Positions 9,832 through 17,101 of a stretch of DNA of 64,000 nt are shown piece after piece. The stretch is taken from assembly GCF_030816505.1 (NCBI RefSeq), contig NZ_JAUSYB010000001.1, positions 1,488,001 through 1,552,000 on the forward strand. The letters run 5' to 3'. The first letter of the stretch is position 1. Each line of letters opens with the position of its first letter. Position numbers and translations under genes: made by a program. Below the pieces are notes generated by a model, which did not search any database, was not told where the DNA came from, and was given only the letters and a program-made list of their open reading frames with translations. Source of the DNA: Microbacterium sp. W4I20. Its GTDB lineage: Bacteria; Actinomycetota; Actinomycetes; Actinomycetales; Microbacteriaceae.

Positions 9832-10045
9832 GGAGGAGTAGAGCGGAAGGTCCCCTGACCCACCCTCGTCGCGACGATCGGCACGCGGTGATGCAGGGTG
9901 CGTTGTGCCCTGTCACCTGTGCGGCGTGCGGGGCTGCGCGATGCGATCCGGGCTGCCCTCCGCCCTCCAGGTGTGCCGGGAATTGCCCCTCCCGGCGGGG
10001 GTTGTGCCCGCTTCGTCGTGACTACCGACTTCCGCTCTACTCCTC
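9832..10045. repeat. 214-bp spacer bounded by an 18-bp perfect inverted repeat
   Basis: GGAGGAGTAGAGCGGAAG at 9832-9849 is exactly reverse-complementary to 10028-10045. The right arm contains the last two codons and the stop of the DIP1984 gene. Inside are smaller hairpins, for example the 12-bp palindrome TCGTCGCGACGA near 9866 and GCCGGGA...TCCCGGC near 9976-9997, but no open frame I would support. It could be a remnant of a small mobile repeat, a long-range hairpin in the transcript, or a duplicated gene end. No target-site duplication is visible. Confidence 0.6.
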
Positions 10046-10504
10046 CAGCTCGTTCGTCCAGTTCGCCTGCTGGATCCGGTTGTCGAGTTCGCGCAGCTCC
10101 TGCGCGACCGTGTCGGCCCTGGTGCGCAGCTCTGCGACCGGAAGGGCGGAGATCTTCCGAAGCTCCGATCTCATCTGGCGCTGGAAGTGATCGTTCGATC
10201 CGGATGCCGCGGCCGCGGCATCCGTCAGCAGGGAGTGCTGCAGCCGCAGCACGTCCCGCGTGGCGAGGGCATCGGTCATGGTGCCGTCGGCGCCGAGATC
10301 GAGCCGCGAGTTCGTGGCATTGATGCGGCGGATCAGGTCCCGCAGTTGCGCCAGCGCCGCATCCGCTTCGACGAGGAGAGCGGCGGCGTCCTCGGCCGGC
10401 TCCTCCCCCTCCTGGAAGCGCGCGTTCGACGTGACGCGGGCGCGCAGCTGCTCGATCCGGCGCTGCAGATCTGCCCGTGCGGTGAGGGCTTCGGCGAGTC
10501 TCAT
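10037..10504 (-). CDS. DIP1984 family protein (septicolysin-like helical protein)
   Basis: This 155-aa, mostly helical cytoplasmic protein begins MRLAEALTARADLQRRI and ends with a NWTNELEE tail, the pattern of the DIP1984 family common in actinobacteria. Some members were named septicolysin, but the biochemical role is not established. I chose the ATG at 10504 over upstream in-frame starts because family members begin there. The final codons and stop lie in the right arm of the inverted repeat 9832-10045. The gene stands alone between the sbcD promoter side and an acetyltransferase. Confidence 0.82.
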   Translation of the reverse strand: MRLAEALTARADLQRRIEQLRARVTSNARFQEGEEPAEDAAALLVEADAALAQLRDLIRRINATNSRLDLGADGTMTDALATRDVLRLQHSLLTDAAAAASGSNDHFQRQMRSELRKISALPVAELRTRADTVAQELRELDNRIQQANWTNELEE

Positions 10505-10555
10505 GCCTTCATCCTTCCAAATCCGACGCGTAACAGAGCGAAACACTCAGCGAGG

Positions 10556-10864
10556 TCATCGCGAACGCAGCAGCGAGGCGTGCTCCGGGTTCGCCGCGAA
10601 CCACTCGGCGACGTACCAGCAGACCGCGTCGACCTTGCGATCCCCGCGCGCCTCGATGTCGGCGACGGCCCCCTCGACGACCTTTCCCGCGTAGCCGTGG
10701 CCCCGGAAAGTCGGGACTGTGAAGGCCCTCGTCAGCGCGACCGTGTGTCCGTCGTCTCGATAGTCGAGCACGCTCACGAGCCGTCCGTCACGGGTGAGCG
10801 TGTAGCGGGATTCATCCTTCTCATCGGTCAGGATGAACCCGCCGACAGTGCTCGAGATCGTCAT
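10556..10864 (-). CDS. Small GNAT family N-acetyltransferase (Yjdj type)
   Basis: A 102-aa acetyltransferase of the short, single-domain GNAT type. The acetyl-CoA loop is visible as FRGHGYAGKVVEG in the middle of the protein, followed by the conserved VCWYVAEWFAANPE C-terminal part of this small subfamily. The acceptor substrate is unknown. The ATG at 10864 fits the usual family length; an upstream extension would run through the promoter of the divergent leader peptide at 10941. It is 51 bp downstream of the DIP1984 start on the same strand with no sign of coupling. Confidence 0.85.
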   Translation of the reverse strand: MTISSTVGGFILTDEKDESRYTLTRDGRLVSVLDYRDDGHTVALTRAFTVPTFRGHGYAGKVVEGAVADIEARGDRKVDAVCWYVAEWFAANPEHASLLRSR

Positions 10865-10904
10865 TCGAGCAACGTTACGCCCGCTTCTGCGCAGAGGGTG
10901 CGTT

Positions 10905-10934
10905 TTGACACGAGGCGACACGATCGGACATAAT
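10905..10934 (+). promoter_or_regulatory. Strong sigma-70 type promoter of the Cys-rich leader peptide
   Basis: TTGACA at 10905-10910 and CATAAT at 10929-10934 are separated by 18 bp. The expected start of transcription, about 7 nt after the -10 box, coincides with the ATG at 10941, so the message would be leaderless. Confidence 0.8.
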
Positions 10935-10940
10935 CCCCCC

Positions 10941-11042
10941 ATGACCACCAACGCAAGCCCTTTGTCCGCCCAGGAGGCGAACAGGACTGCCGGGATGATG
11001 ATGCCCGGTCGCGTTGGCATGTGTTGCCGAATGTGTCGCTGA
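10941..11042 (+). CDS. Cys-rich leader peptide (33 aa), leaderless
   Basis: A 33-codon open frame starts exactly at the predicted transcription start and ends with the Met/Cys-rich tail GMCCRMCR before TGA. It precedes the winged-helix regulator at 11194 by 151 nt. Consecutive Cys codons (TGT TGC) and a third Cys (TGT) two codons later are what is expected of a peptide whose translation senses charged tRNA-Cys, as described for poly-Cys upstream ORFs in mycobacteria. The following 150 nt can form several hairpins (CGAGCA/TGCTCG, CCGGC/GCCGG). A control role is inferred from architecture, and no sulfur gene is adjacent. Confidence 0.72.
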   Translation: MTTNASPLSAQEANRTAGMMMPGRVGMCCRMCR

Positions 11043-11193
11043 ACGAACAGCCACCCCGCCTGACTCGAACTTCTCGCCATCTGCGAGGCCAGAGTCACCG
11101 AGCATCCACCCTTGCTCGCTTCCCGGCTCCGCCGGTCATTCACGCAACGCATCAGAGCCTCTCTCCGGCTCACGTCCTGAGGACCACATCATC

Positions 11194-11910
11194 ATGTCGA
11201 ACATCGCACTTCTCGAGCGTCCCGCCGCCACCGCCCAGGCCCGCACCGTCCGCCCGCAGGCCGACGCCGACGCCCCGCTGACCGCCGTGGCCGCCGACCT
11301 CCCCGCCGTCCGCTCCCCCCGCGGCTTCGCCCTCTACGTCGGACTCGACGAGATCAAGGCCGCCGAGGCCGGCGTCAGCCTTCCGCTTCTCGTCGACGCG
11401 CTGCGCCGCACGCTCGCCGAACTCGCCCCGGGCGCCGAGACCCACGCGACCGTCGCCCTCGCCCCGCACGGATCCGGTGGCCGCGACCTCGACGTCGTCC
11501 GCCTCGCACTGCAGGAGCCTGGCGCCATCGCCCGCACCAAGGCCGCCGCCGAGGAGGACACCGTCGAGGAGGAGACCGGAGTCACGGTCGACATCTCCCG
11601 CAAGCGCGTGCTCATCGACGGCGAGTCCGCCGCGTTCACCTACAAGGAGTTCGAACTCCTCCAGTACCTCGTGCTCCGTGAGGGCCGCACGATCGAGCGC
11701 TCCGAGCTGGTCTCGGCGCTGTGGCAGGCGCAGGACGACGAGACCCCCGGCGAGCGCACCATCGACGTGCACGTGCGCCGTCTGCGTGCCAAGCTCGGCC
11801 GGTACGAGGACATCGTCCGCACGGTCCGCGGCATCGGCTACCGCTTCGACCGGCACGCCGACGTCGTCATCCGCTACGGTCACGGCACGCCCTCGCCCGA
11901 CCGCTTCTGA
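11194..11910 (+). CDS. Winged-helix (OmpR/PhoB-type) DNA-binding protein without receiver domain
   Basis: A 238-aa protein. The last 100 residues are an OmpR/PhoB winged helix: FTYKEFELLQYLV, ELVSALW, then RTIDVHVRRLRAKLG (recognition helix) and VRGIGYRF. The first 130 residues are Ala/Pro-rich and then carry a segment beginning GFALYVGLDE that has no Asp-phosphorylation pocket, so this is not a standard response regulator. The target genes are not visible. The ATG at 11194 follows a GAGG site; upstream in-frame codons belong to the leader region. It is probably controlled through the Cys-rich leader peptide. It could be an orphan or atypical regulator sensing through the N-terminal domain. 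Confidence 0.8.
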   Translation: MSNIALLERPAATAQARTVRPQADADAPLTAVAADLPAVRSPRGFALYVGLDEIKAAEAGVSLPLLVDALRRTLAELAPGAETHATVALAPHGSGGRDLDVVRLALQEPGAIARTKAAAEEDTVEEETGVTVDISRKRVLIDGESAAFTYKEFELLQYLVLREGRTIERSELVSALWQAQDDETPGERTIDVHVRRLRAKLGRYEDIVRTVRGIGYRFDRHADVVIRYGHGTPSPDRF

Positions 11911-11931
11911 TCCTCCGCGGCGCCGCCACCG

Positions 11932-12016
11932 GTGAACAACTCCGCAAGGATTTCACCGGACGGCCGATCGACCGCCGAAATCGACCGGATCGCGGTGTTC
12001 TGGAGGAGTTGTTCAC
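11932..12016. repeat. 12-bp inverted repeat between regulator and glycosylase genes
   Basis: GTGAACAACTCC at 11932-11943 is mirrored exactly by GGAGTTGTTCAC at 12005-12016, with GATTTC/GAAATC nested inside. It may act as a terminator for the regulator gene or as a pair of protein-binding half sites before the promoter of the next gene. The arms are 61 nt apart, which is long for an intrinsic terminator. Confidence 0.5.
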
Positions 12017-12068
12017 GCCGAATCTGTCCGCCGGAGGCAGTGTCAGTCGTGCCGCGTAGGGTGGTCGC

Positions 12069-13025
12069 ATGACTCTGACAGCGGATGCCGCAGCGGCCGA
12101 CGCCGCCTCGGACACCCCGTTGGAGACGGAGTACCGCCCTCCGCACGAACTCGACCTGATCCGCACCATCGGCATGCTGCGCCGCGGCGGCACGGACCCG
12201 ACGACCATCATCGACGGCCCGGTGATCTGGCGCGCTGTCCGCACCCCCCTCGGCCCCGCCACGCTCGCGCTGAGGTCGGCCGGCGGACGGGTCACGGCCA
12301 CGGCGTGGGGGCCCGGCGCGGCGCTCGCGCTCGACCGGGTGCCCGACCTGTGCGGCGCGCGCGACGACCCCGCCGACTTCGACGCGTCGCGGCATCCGCT
12401 CATCGCCGAGGTCGCCCGCCGCAATCCCGGGCTGCGCCTCACCCGCACCGACGAGGTGTTCGACGCCCTCGCCTGCGCGATCCTCGAGCAGAAGGTCACC
12501 AGCATGCAGGCCTTCGGCGCCTGGCGATTCCTGGTGTCGCGGTACGGCGAGCGCTCCCCCGGCCCGACCCCGCGCCCGATGTTCGCGGCTCCCGCGGCCT
12601 CGGTCTGGCGGACGATCCCCTCGTGGTCGTACCACCGTGCCGCCGTCGAGCCGCCACAGTCGAAGACCATCGTGCGATCGGCCGAGCGTGGCGACCGCAT
12701 CGAGCGTGCGGTCCTCGCCGCAGCCGACGGTGCGCACCGCGAACGGATCCTGACGAGCCTGCCCGGAGTGGGCCCGTGGACCTCGGCCGAGACCCGCATC
12801 CGCGCCCTCGGCGACCCAGACGCGGTGAGCGTCGGCGACTATCACCTGGCCCATGAGGTCGGCTTCGTGCTGACCGGCACACGCACCGACGACGACGGCA
12901 TGCTCGAACTCCTCGCCCCCTGGGCCGGGCAGCGTCAGCGCGTCATCCGAATGATCTTCGCCAGCGGCATACGGGAGCCGCGACGCGGTCCGCGCCTGGC
13001 GCCCGAGAACCACCGCGACCGCTGA
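12069..13025 (+). CDS. DNA-3-methyladenine glycosylase 2 family protein (AlkA-like)
   Basis: A 318-aa HhH-GPD base-excision glycosylase. ILEQKVTSMQAF corresponds to the helix that intercalates in the DNA, and LPGVGPWTSAETRIRALGD is the helix-hairpin-helix and Gly/Pro-rich loop; the catalytic Asp is in VSVGDYHL. It removes alkylated purines from DNA. The N-terminal 170 residues form the TBP-like domain of the AlkA group. The ATG at 12069 has TAGGGT ending 6 nt upstream, suggesting a leaderless transcript. It is not grouped with an Ada regulator, but an O6-alkylguanine methyltransferase is encoded 11 kb away. Confidence 0.9.
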   Translation: MTLTADAAAADAASDTPLETEYRPPHELDLIRTIGMLRRGGTDPTTIIDGPVIWRAVRTPLGPATLALRSAGGRVTATAWGPGAALALDRVPDLCGARDDPADFDASRHPLIAEVARRNPGLRLTRTDEVFDALACAILEQKVTSMQAFGAWRFLVSRYGERSPGPTPRPMFAAPAASVWRTIPSWSYHRAAVEPPQSKTIVRSAERGDRIERAVLAAADGAHRERILTSLPGVGPWTSAETRIRALGDPDAVSVGDYHLAHEVGFVLTGTRTDDDGMLELLAPWAGQRQRVIRMIFASGIREPRRGPRLAPENHRDR

Positions 13026-13047
13026 CGCGTCCCCCTAGGCTGAGAGC

Positions 13048-13245
13048 ATGTCCCGCACCATGCTCCGCGTTTCCGTCACGGCCGGTCTGCTGATCCTCGG
13101 CGTCGTCATCGGACTGATCTTCCAGAACATCTGGCTGGGTCTGCTGCTGGCCGCGATCGTGTGGCTCGGCTGGTTCCTCGGCTACGAATCGCGCCGCGGC
13201 AACAACGCGGGCGTCAACGACGAGGACCACGGCATCGAGCTCTGA
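13048..13245 (+). CDS. Small two-pass membrane protein (65 aa)
   Basis: The peptide has two hydrophobic stretches (about residues 8-27 and 30-48) followed by a charged tail with many Asp, Glu and Asn residues. No family is recognised with certainty; the layout resembles the small DUF/LapA-like membrane proteins of actinobacteria. TAGGCT ends 6 nt before the ATG, so it probably has its own leaderless promoter. The function is unknown. Confidence 0.7.
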   Translation: MSRTMLRVSVTAGLLILGVVIGLIFQNIWLGLLLAAIVWLGWFLGYESRRGNNAGVNDEDHGIEL

Positions 13246-13303
13246 GCCGCACCGCTCGGCGCTGATCTTGCGATCCCGCCGGAGGCCGGGCGAGACTGGG
13301 GGC

Positions 13304-13708
13304 ATGGCTCTCCTCGATCACCTGGGCATCACCGTCGCCGACCTCGAGCGGGGACGTGCGCAGTTCCATCCGGTCCTCACGGCGCTCGGCTATCAGAGCG
13401 GCGGTGAGGACGACCACTCGATCTCGTGGAACAACGGCGACGAGACCGAGATGATCCTCTACGTGTGGGACGAGGAGTCCGACCCGCACCGGCACGGCCG
13501 CGTCGGATGGCAGCATCTCGCGTGGGCGGTGGAGTCCCGCGATGAGGTGGACCGCCTCCATGCGATCGCTCTGGAGGCCGGCTGGACGGCCGTGCGCGAG
13601 CCGAAGGAGTACCCGCGCTACTCCGACCGCTACTACGCCTCGTTCGTCGAGGACGACGACGGCATCCGCATCGAGTTCATGTACAACCCGCCGGGCGATC
13701 CGGCTTGA
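13304..13708 (+). CDS. VOC (glyoxalase/bleomycin resistance) family protein
   Basis: A 134-aa protein with the paired beta-alpha-beta-beta-beta units of the vicinal oxygen chelate fold: LLDHLGITVADLERG at the N-terminus and GRVGWQHLAWAVESRDEVD plus IRIEFMYNPP in the second half. His and Glu residues at the usual metal positions (DHLGI, WQHLA, IEFMY) are present, so it may be a metal-dependent enzyme rather than only a drug-binding protein; the substrate is not predictable. The ATG at 13304 fits the fold start. The promoter of the next small transcript overlaps its stop codon. Confidence 0.85.
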   Translation: MALLDHLGITVADLERGRAQFHPVLTALGYQSGGEDDHSISWNNGDETEMILYVWDEESDPHRHGRVGWQHLAWAVESRDEVDRLHAIALEAGWTAVREPKEYPRYSDRYYASFVEDDDGIRIEFMYNPPGDPA

Positions 13709-13735
13709 CTCCCGGGCGTGTCGCGCTCTAGTCTC
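13706..13735 (+). promoter_or_regulatory. Promoter of the small transcript ahead of rtcB
   Basis: TTGACT at 13706-13711 and TAGTCT at 13730-13735 with an 18-bp spacer. Transcription would start near 13742, 42 nt before the small ORF at 13784. Confidence 0.65.
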
Positions 13736-13783
13736 GGAAAGCTGTGCCGACCGGCGCAGCACGCCAGCCGAGGAGACGACCGG

Positions 13784-13882
13784 ATGACCGCCCTGCGGAA
13801 TCAGCCCTTCGCCGCGGTCGACGCGCTTCAGCAGAAGCACGACGACCGCAACGAGTCGTACCCTCCGGCGCGCGCCGTGTGA
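13784..13882 (+). CDS. Small ORF (32 aa) in a short transcript upstream of rtcB
   Basis: This ORF begins with ATG 8 nt after a GAGGAG ribosome site and is followed by a good hairpin terminator at 13899-13926, with a promoter at 13706-13735, so it is a complete small transcription unit of about 190 nt. The peptide is polar (ends YPPARAV) with no membrane segment and no recognised family. It could be a real small protein, or the unit could be a leader that controls read-through into rtcB, which has no clear promoter of its own. Confidence 0.5.
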   Translation: MTALRNQPFAAVDALQQKHDDRNESYPPARAV

Positions 13883-13898
13883 CAGCATCCGCTCTCGC

Positions 13899-13926
13899 AA
13901 GCCCCGCACCGTCAGGTCCGGGGCTT
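13899..13926 (+). terminator. Intrinsic terminator between the small ORF and rtcB
   Basis: AAGCCCCG at 13899-13906 pairs with CGGGGCTT at 13919-13926 around a 12-nt loop, and the hairpin is followed by TCTTCTT. It separates the small ORF from rtcB and may work as an attenuator for it. Confidence 0.75.
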
Positions 13927-13977
13927 TCTTCTTGACTCCCCGACCTGTGGCTGGACATCCACACAAGGAAAGGAATC

Positions 13978-15147
13978 ATGGAGAGGCTCTCCGCACGGCT
14001 GCTGTCGTGGGCATCGCTGATCGACGAGAAGACACTCGCTCAGGCGCACACCACGGCCCGCATGCCGTTCATCCACCCGCACCTGGCGCTGATGCCGGAT
14101 GCGCACCTCGGCAAGGGGGCGACGGTCGGCTCGGTCATCCCGACGCTCGGGGCGATCATCCCCGCCGCCGTCGGTGTCGACATCGGCTGCGGCATGATCG
14201 CCGTCCGCACCCAGTTCACGAAGGGCGACCTCGACGGTCGTGACCTCGCCGAACTCCGGGAGCAGATCGAGCGCGCCATCCCGCTGTCGGCCGGACGTTA
14301 CAACAACAAGGTCGTCGCGACGGCTGAGCCGCGTATCGCGGAGCTCGAGGCACTGGCCGAGAAGAACGAGTTCGACCCGGAGCAGTACGCGAAGAACTGG
14401 CGCCTGCAGCTGGGCACGCTCGGCTCGGGCAACCATTTCATCGAGGTGTCGGTCGACGAGCTCGACCGGATCTGGCTGTTCCTGCACTCGGGCTCGAGGG
14501 GTGTCGGCAACAAGATCGCCGGCCACCACATCTCCGTCGCTCAGCGGCTGGCGAAGCGGTGGTGGATCGAGCTTCCCGACCCCGACCTGGCCTACCTGGT
14601 CGAGGGGACGCCGGAATTCACCCGGTACATCCGGGAGCTGCGGTGGGCCCAGCACTTCGCCCTACTCAACCGGGAGGAGATGATGGATCGCGTCGTGCGG
14701 CAGGTGTCGGAGTTCCTCGGAACCGCGGTGGACGAGCAGGAGCGGATCAACTGCCACCACAACTTCACCGAGTCCGAGAAGCACTACGGCAAGCAGGTCT
14801 GGGTGTCGCGCAAGGGCGCGATCCAGGCGGATGCCGGTCGCCCCGGGCTCATCCCCGGCTCGATGGGAACCGCGTCCTACGTGGTGGAGGGGCTCGGCGA
14901 CCCGCAGTCGTTGAACTCGTCGCCGCACGGTGCCGGCCGGGAGTACTCGCGCTCGGCGGCCCGGAAGACGTTCACGCACGAGCAGCTGCGGGAGGCGATG
15001 ACAGGCATCGAGTTCCGTGACACGAGCGCCTTCATCGACGAGATCCCGCAGGCGTACAAGCCGATCGACCAGGTGATGGCGGATGCCGCGAGCCTGGTCG
15101 CCATCCGGCACACGCTGCGGCAGCTCGTCAACGTGAAGGGCGACTGA
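13978..15147 (+). CDS. rtcB: RtcB family RNA ligase
   Basis: A 389-aa RtcB ligase, which joins 2',3'-cyclic phosphate (or 3'-phosphate) and 5'-OH RNA ends using GTP and Mn2+. Metal and guanylylation motifs are present in order: DAHLGKGATVG, VDIGCGM (Cys ligand), GSGNHFIEV, HSGSRGVGN, CHHNFTE, AGRPGLIPGSMG and SPHGAGREYSR (the last holding the His that carries GMP). The length is that of the shorter bacterial type. No archease or RtcR/RtcA gene is beside it. The ATG at 13978 has an AAGGAAAGGA ribosome site. It lies directly behind the terminator of the small upstream transcript. Confidence 0.93.
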   Translation: MERLSARLLSWASLIDEKTLAQAHTTARMPFIHPHLALMPDAHLGKGATVGSVIPTLGAIIPAAVGVDIGCGMIAVRTQFTKGDLDGRDLAELREQIERAIPLSAGRYNNKVVATAEPRIAELEALAEKNEFDPEQYAKNWRLQLGTLGSGNHFIEVSVDELDRIWLFLHSGSRGVGNKIAGHHISVAQRLAKRWWIELPDPDLAYLVEGTPEFTRYIRELRWAQHFALLNREEMMDRVVRQVSEFLGTAVDEQERINCHHNFTESEKHYGKQVWVSRKGAIQADAGRPGLIPGSMGTASYVVEGLGDPQSLNSSPHGAGREYSRSAARKTFTHEQLREAMTGIEFRDTSAFIDEIPQAYKPIDQVMADAASLVAIRHTLRQLVNVKGD

Positions 15148-15151
15148 GAGA

Positions 15152-15183
15152 GGGGCCGGGTGGAGCAGTCTCCACCCGGCCCC
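15152..15183 (+). terminator. Terminator-like hairpin after rtcB
   Basis: GGGGCCGGGTGGAG and CTCCACCCGGCCCC form a perfect 14-bp stem around the loop CAGT, starting 5 nt after the rtcB stop. No T-run follows, as is common in high-GC actinobacteria. Confidence 0.8.
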
Positions 15184-15224
15184 TGCTACGGCAGAGTGGA
15201 GGAACCCAGGATGAAGGAGAACAC

Positions 15225-15623
15225 ATGAACGGCGAGGAACTGCAGGAGTGCGCTCGGGCGCGGGTCGAGGAGCTTCCCGGTGCCGTTCTGGAATATCCCT
15301 TCGGACCCGAATGGGAGGTGTTCAAGGTGCGGGGCAAGGTGTTCCTGTTGATGATGGATGTCGGCGGTGATCCGAGGGTGACCCTGAAGGCCGACCCGGA
15401 GGACAGCAAAGCGCTGCGAGAGCAGTTCGACGCCATCACTCCCGGCTATCACATGAACAAGAAGCACTGGATCACGGTGAACCCCTCCGCGGACCTGGAC
15501 CCCGAGCTCATCGAGGACCTGGTCACCGATTCGTATCTGCTCGTCGTATCGAACCTTCCGCGGGCGACACGGCCGGTCGACCCTGCCACCTTCGGGCAGG
15601 GCGACCGACGCGGTGACGGCTGA
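15225..15623 (+). CDS. MmcQ/YjbR family protein
   Basis: A 132-aa protein with the double-wing CyaY-like fold typical of MmcQ/YjbR proteins: FGPEWEVFKVRGKVF, then VTLKADPEDSKALREQF and the GYHMNKKHWITV signature. Members may bind DNA, but no enzymatic role is known. The ATG at 15225 follows an AAGGAG site 7 nt upstream. It is convergent with the MFS gene, the stops being 2 bp apart. Confidence 0.9.
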   Translation: MNGEELQECARARVEELPGAVLEYPFGPEWEVFKVRGKVFLLMMDVGGDPRVTLKADPEDSKALREQFDAITPGYHMNKKHWITVNPSADLDPELIEDLVTDSYLLVVSNLPRATRPVDPATFGQGDRRGDG

Positions 15624-15625
15624 CC

Positions 15626-17101
15626 TCAGGCCACCGGCGCCACGTCGGTGGTGCCCGCCGTCTCGACGGAACGGTCGGTGAAGGCGGCCTTCGGGACGAA
15701 CACCAGCAGCACGGCCGCGGCGAGCGCGGTCACACCGCAGACCACCCACACTGTGAAGTATCCGGCGAGGGATCCGGCCGTGCCCTCAGCCGCACCGGCC
15801 GCCGTGCTCGCGACTCCGTTGAGCAGCGCGATGCCGAACACGCACGAGGCGATCGCGCCACCGACGGTCTTCACCGAGTTCGTGAGGCCGGTCGCGACGC
15901 CGGTCTGCGACGCGGGAGCTGCGGATGCCGCCGCCGCGGGCAGCGCGGCCACCAGAGCGCCCGAGCCGAGGCCCACCACGACCATGTTCGTGATGACCTG
16001 CGCGTACTCGTGGTGGAACGGCAGGAAGAGGAGGAAGCCGATGCCGACGAGAACCGACGCGCCCATCAGCGTCACCCTCGGTGACAGACGACGCGCGACC
16101 GTCGGGAACAGCAGAGCACCGGTGATCATCGCGATCAGGTAGACGCCGATGATCAACGACGTCGCGAATCCGGTCGTGCCGAGTCCGTAGCCGTAGGCCG
16201 TCGGGTCGGTGCGGGCGAAGGTCGACAGCGGGGCCTGGGCGCCGAGCACGCTGACACCGAAGAGGCCGGCGGTGAGGAACACCGGACCGAGGGCCGGCGA
16301 GCGGAACATGCGCACGTCGATCAGCGGGTCGTCGCAGCGCAGCTCCCAGAGTACGAACGGGATCACGAGGAGGAGCCCGGCGACCACGACCGCCCAGGAC
16401 CAGGGGTTGGTCAGGCCGCCCTCGAGCCGGAGCAGGCTGAGCCCGCCGGTGAAGCAGACGAGGGCGAGGGAGATGAGGACGAGACCGACGGTATCGAAGA
16501 TGCCGCCGGTGGGATCCGGCGACTCCTTCACGCCGAACAGGATCACGAAGAAGCAGATCACGATGAGGACGGCCGGGACGAGCAGCACGACCGTCAAGGG
16601 CAGCACGTCGATCAGCGCACCGCCGACCAGAGCGCCGATGATCGCGCCACCTTCGAGCGCGGCGACCAGGAGTCCCGCGGCCTTGGCCGTGATCGAGGAG
16701 CGGCCCTCCATCCGCCGCGAGCGCGACCAGATCAGGGCGATCTCCAGCGGCAGCCACACGACGTAGAAGCCCATCAGCGCCCACGCCGCGAGGAAGATGC
16801 CGAACGAGTCGGTGAACGGCAGCACGAGCGCGGCCGCGGCGGTGAGCGCCGTGGAGATCAGCAGCATCCGCTTGTGCCCGATCATGTCGCCGAGCTTCGC
16901 GAACGCCGGCACCACGAGTGCAGACAGCATCAGCTGCGCACCCTCCAGCCAGTTCACGTCCGCGTCGTGGATGCCGAGGTGCCGGGCGATGTCGCTGAGC
17001 ATGGGCGTGTAGTAGCCCTGCAGCACCCCGCTCGTGAACTCGACGAAGGCCAGGAAGCCGACGACGACGGCGAGGGTGCCGAGTGTCCGGGTGCGCGTCA
17101 T
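15626..17101 (-). CDS. MFS transporter, drug-efflux type
   Basis: A 491-aa membrane protein with about 14 hydrophobic segments, the DHA2-like architecture of multidrug exporters. The loop between segments 2 and 3 reads KLGDMIGHKRMLL, matching the MFS motif G-x3-D-x-x-G-x-K/R-R. A proton-coupled exporter in the cell membrane is expected; the substrate is not predictable. The ATG at 17101 overlaps the stop of the peptidase gene by 4 bp (ATGA), so the peptidase and transporter are translated together from one message. Confidence 0.88.
   Translation of the reverse strand: MTRTRTLGTLAVVVGFLAFVEFTSGVLQGYYTPMLSDIARHLGIHDADVNWLEGAQLMLSALVVPAFAKLGDMIGHKRMLLISTALTAAAALVLPFTDSFGIFLAAWALMGFYVVWLPLEIALIWSRSRRMEGRSSITAKAAGLLVAALEGGAIIGALVGGALIDVLPLTVVLLVPAVLIVICFFVILFGVKESPDPTGGIFDTVGLVLISLALVCFTGGLSLLRLEGGLTNPWSWAVVVAGLLLVIPFVLWELRCDDPLIDVRMFRSPALGPVFLTAGLFGVSVLGAQAPLSTFARTDPTAYGYGLGTTGFATSLIIGVYLIAMITGALLFPTVARRLSPRVTLMGASVLVGIGFLLFLPFHHEYAQVITNMVVVGLGSGALVAALPAAAASAAPASQTGVATGLTNSVKTVGGAIASCVFGIALLNGVASTAAGAAEGTAGSLAGYFTVWVVCGVTALAAAVLLVFVPKAAFTDRSVETAGTTDVAPVA

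Noticed and set aside
7745..9841. 698-codon plus-strand open frame across sbcC and sbcD
   Set aside because: It covers two clearly real minus-strand genes and shows no protein family; shadow frame.
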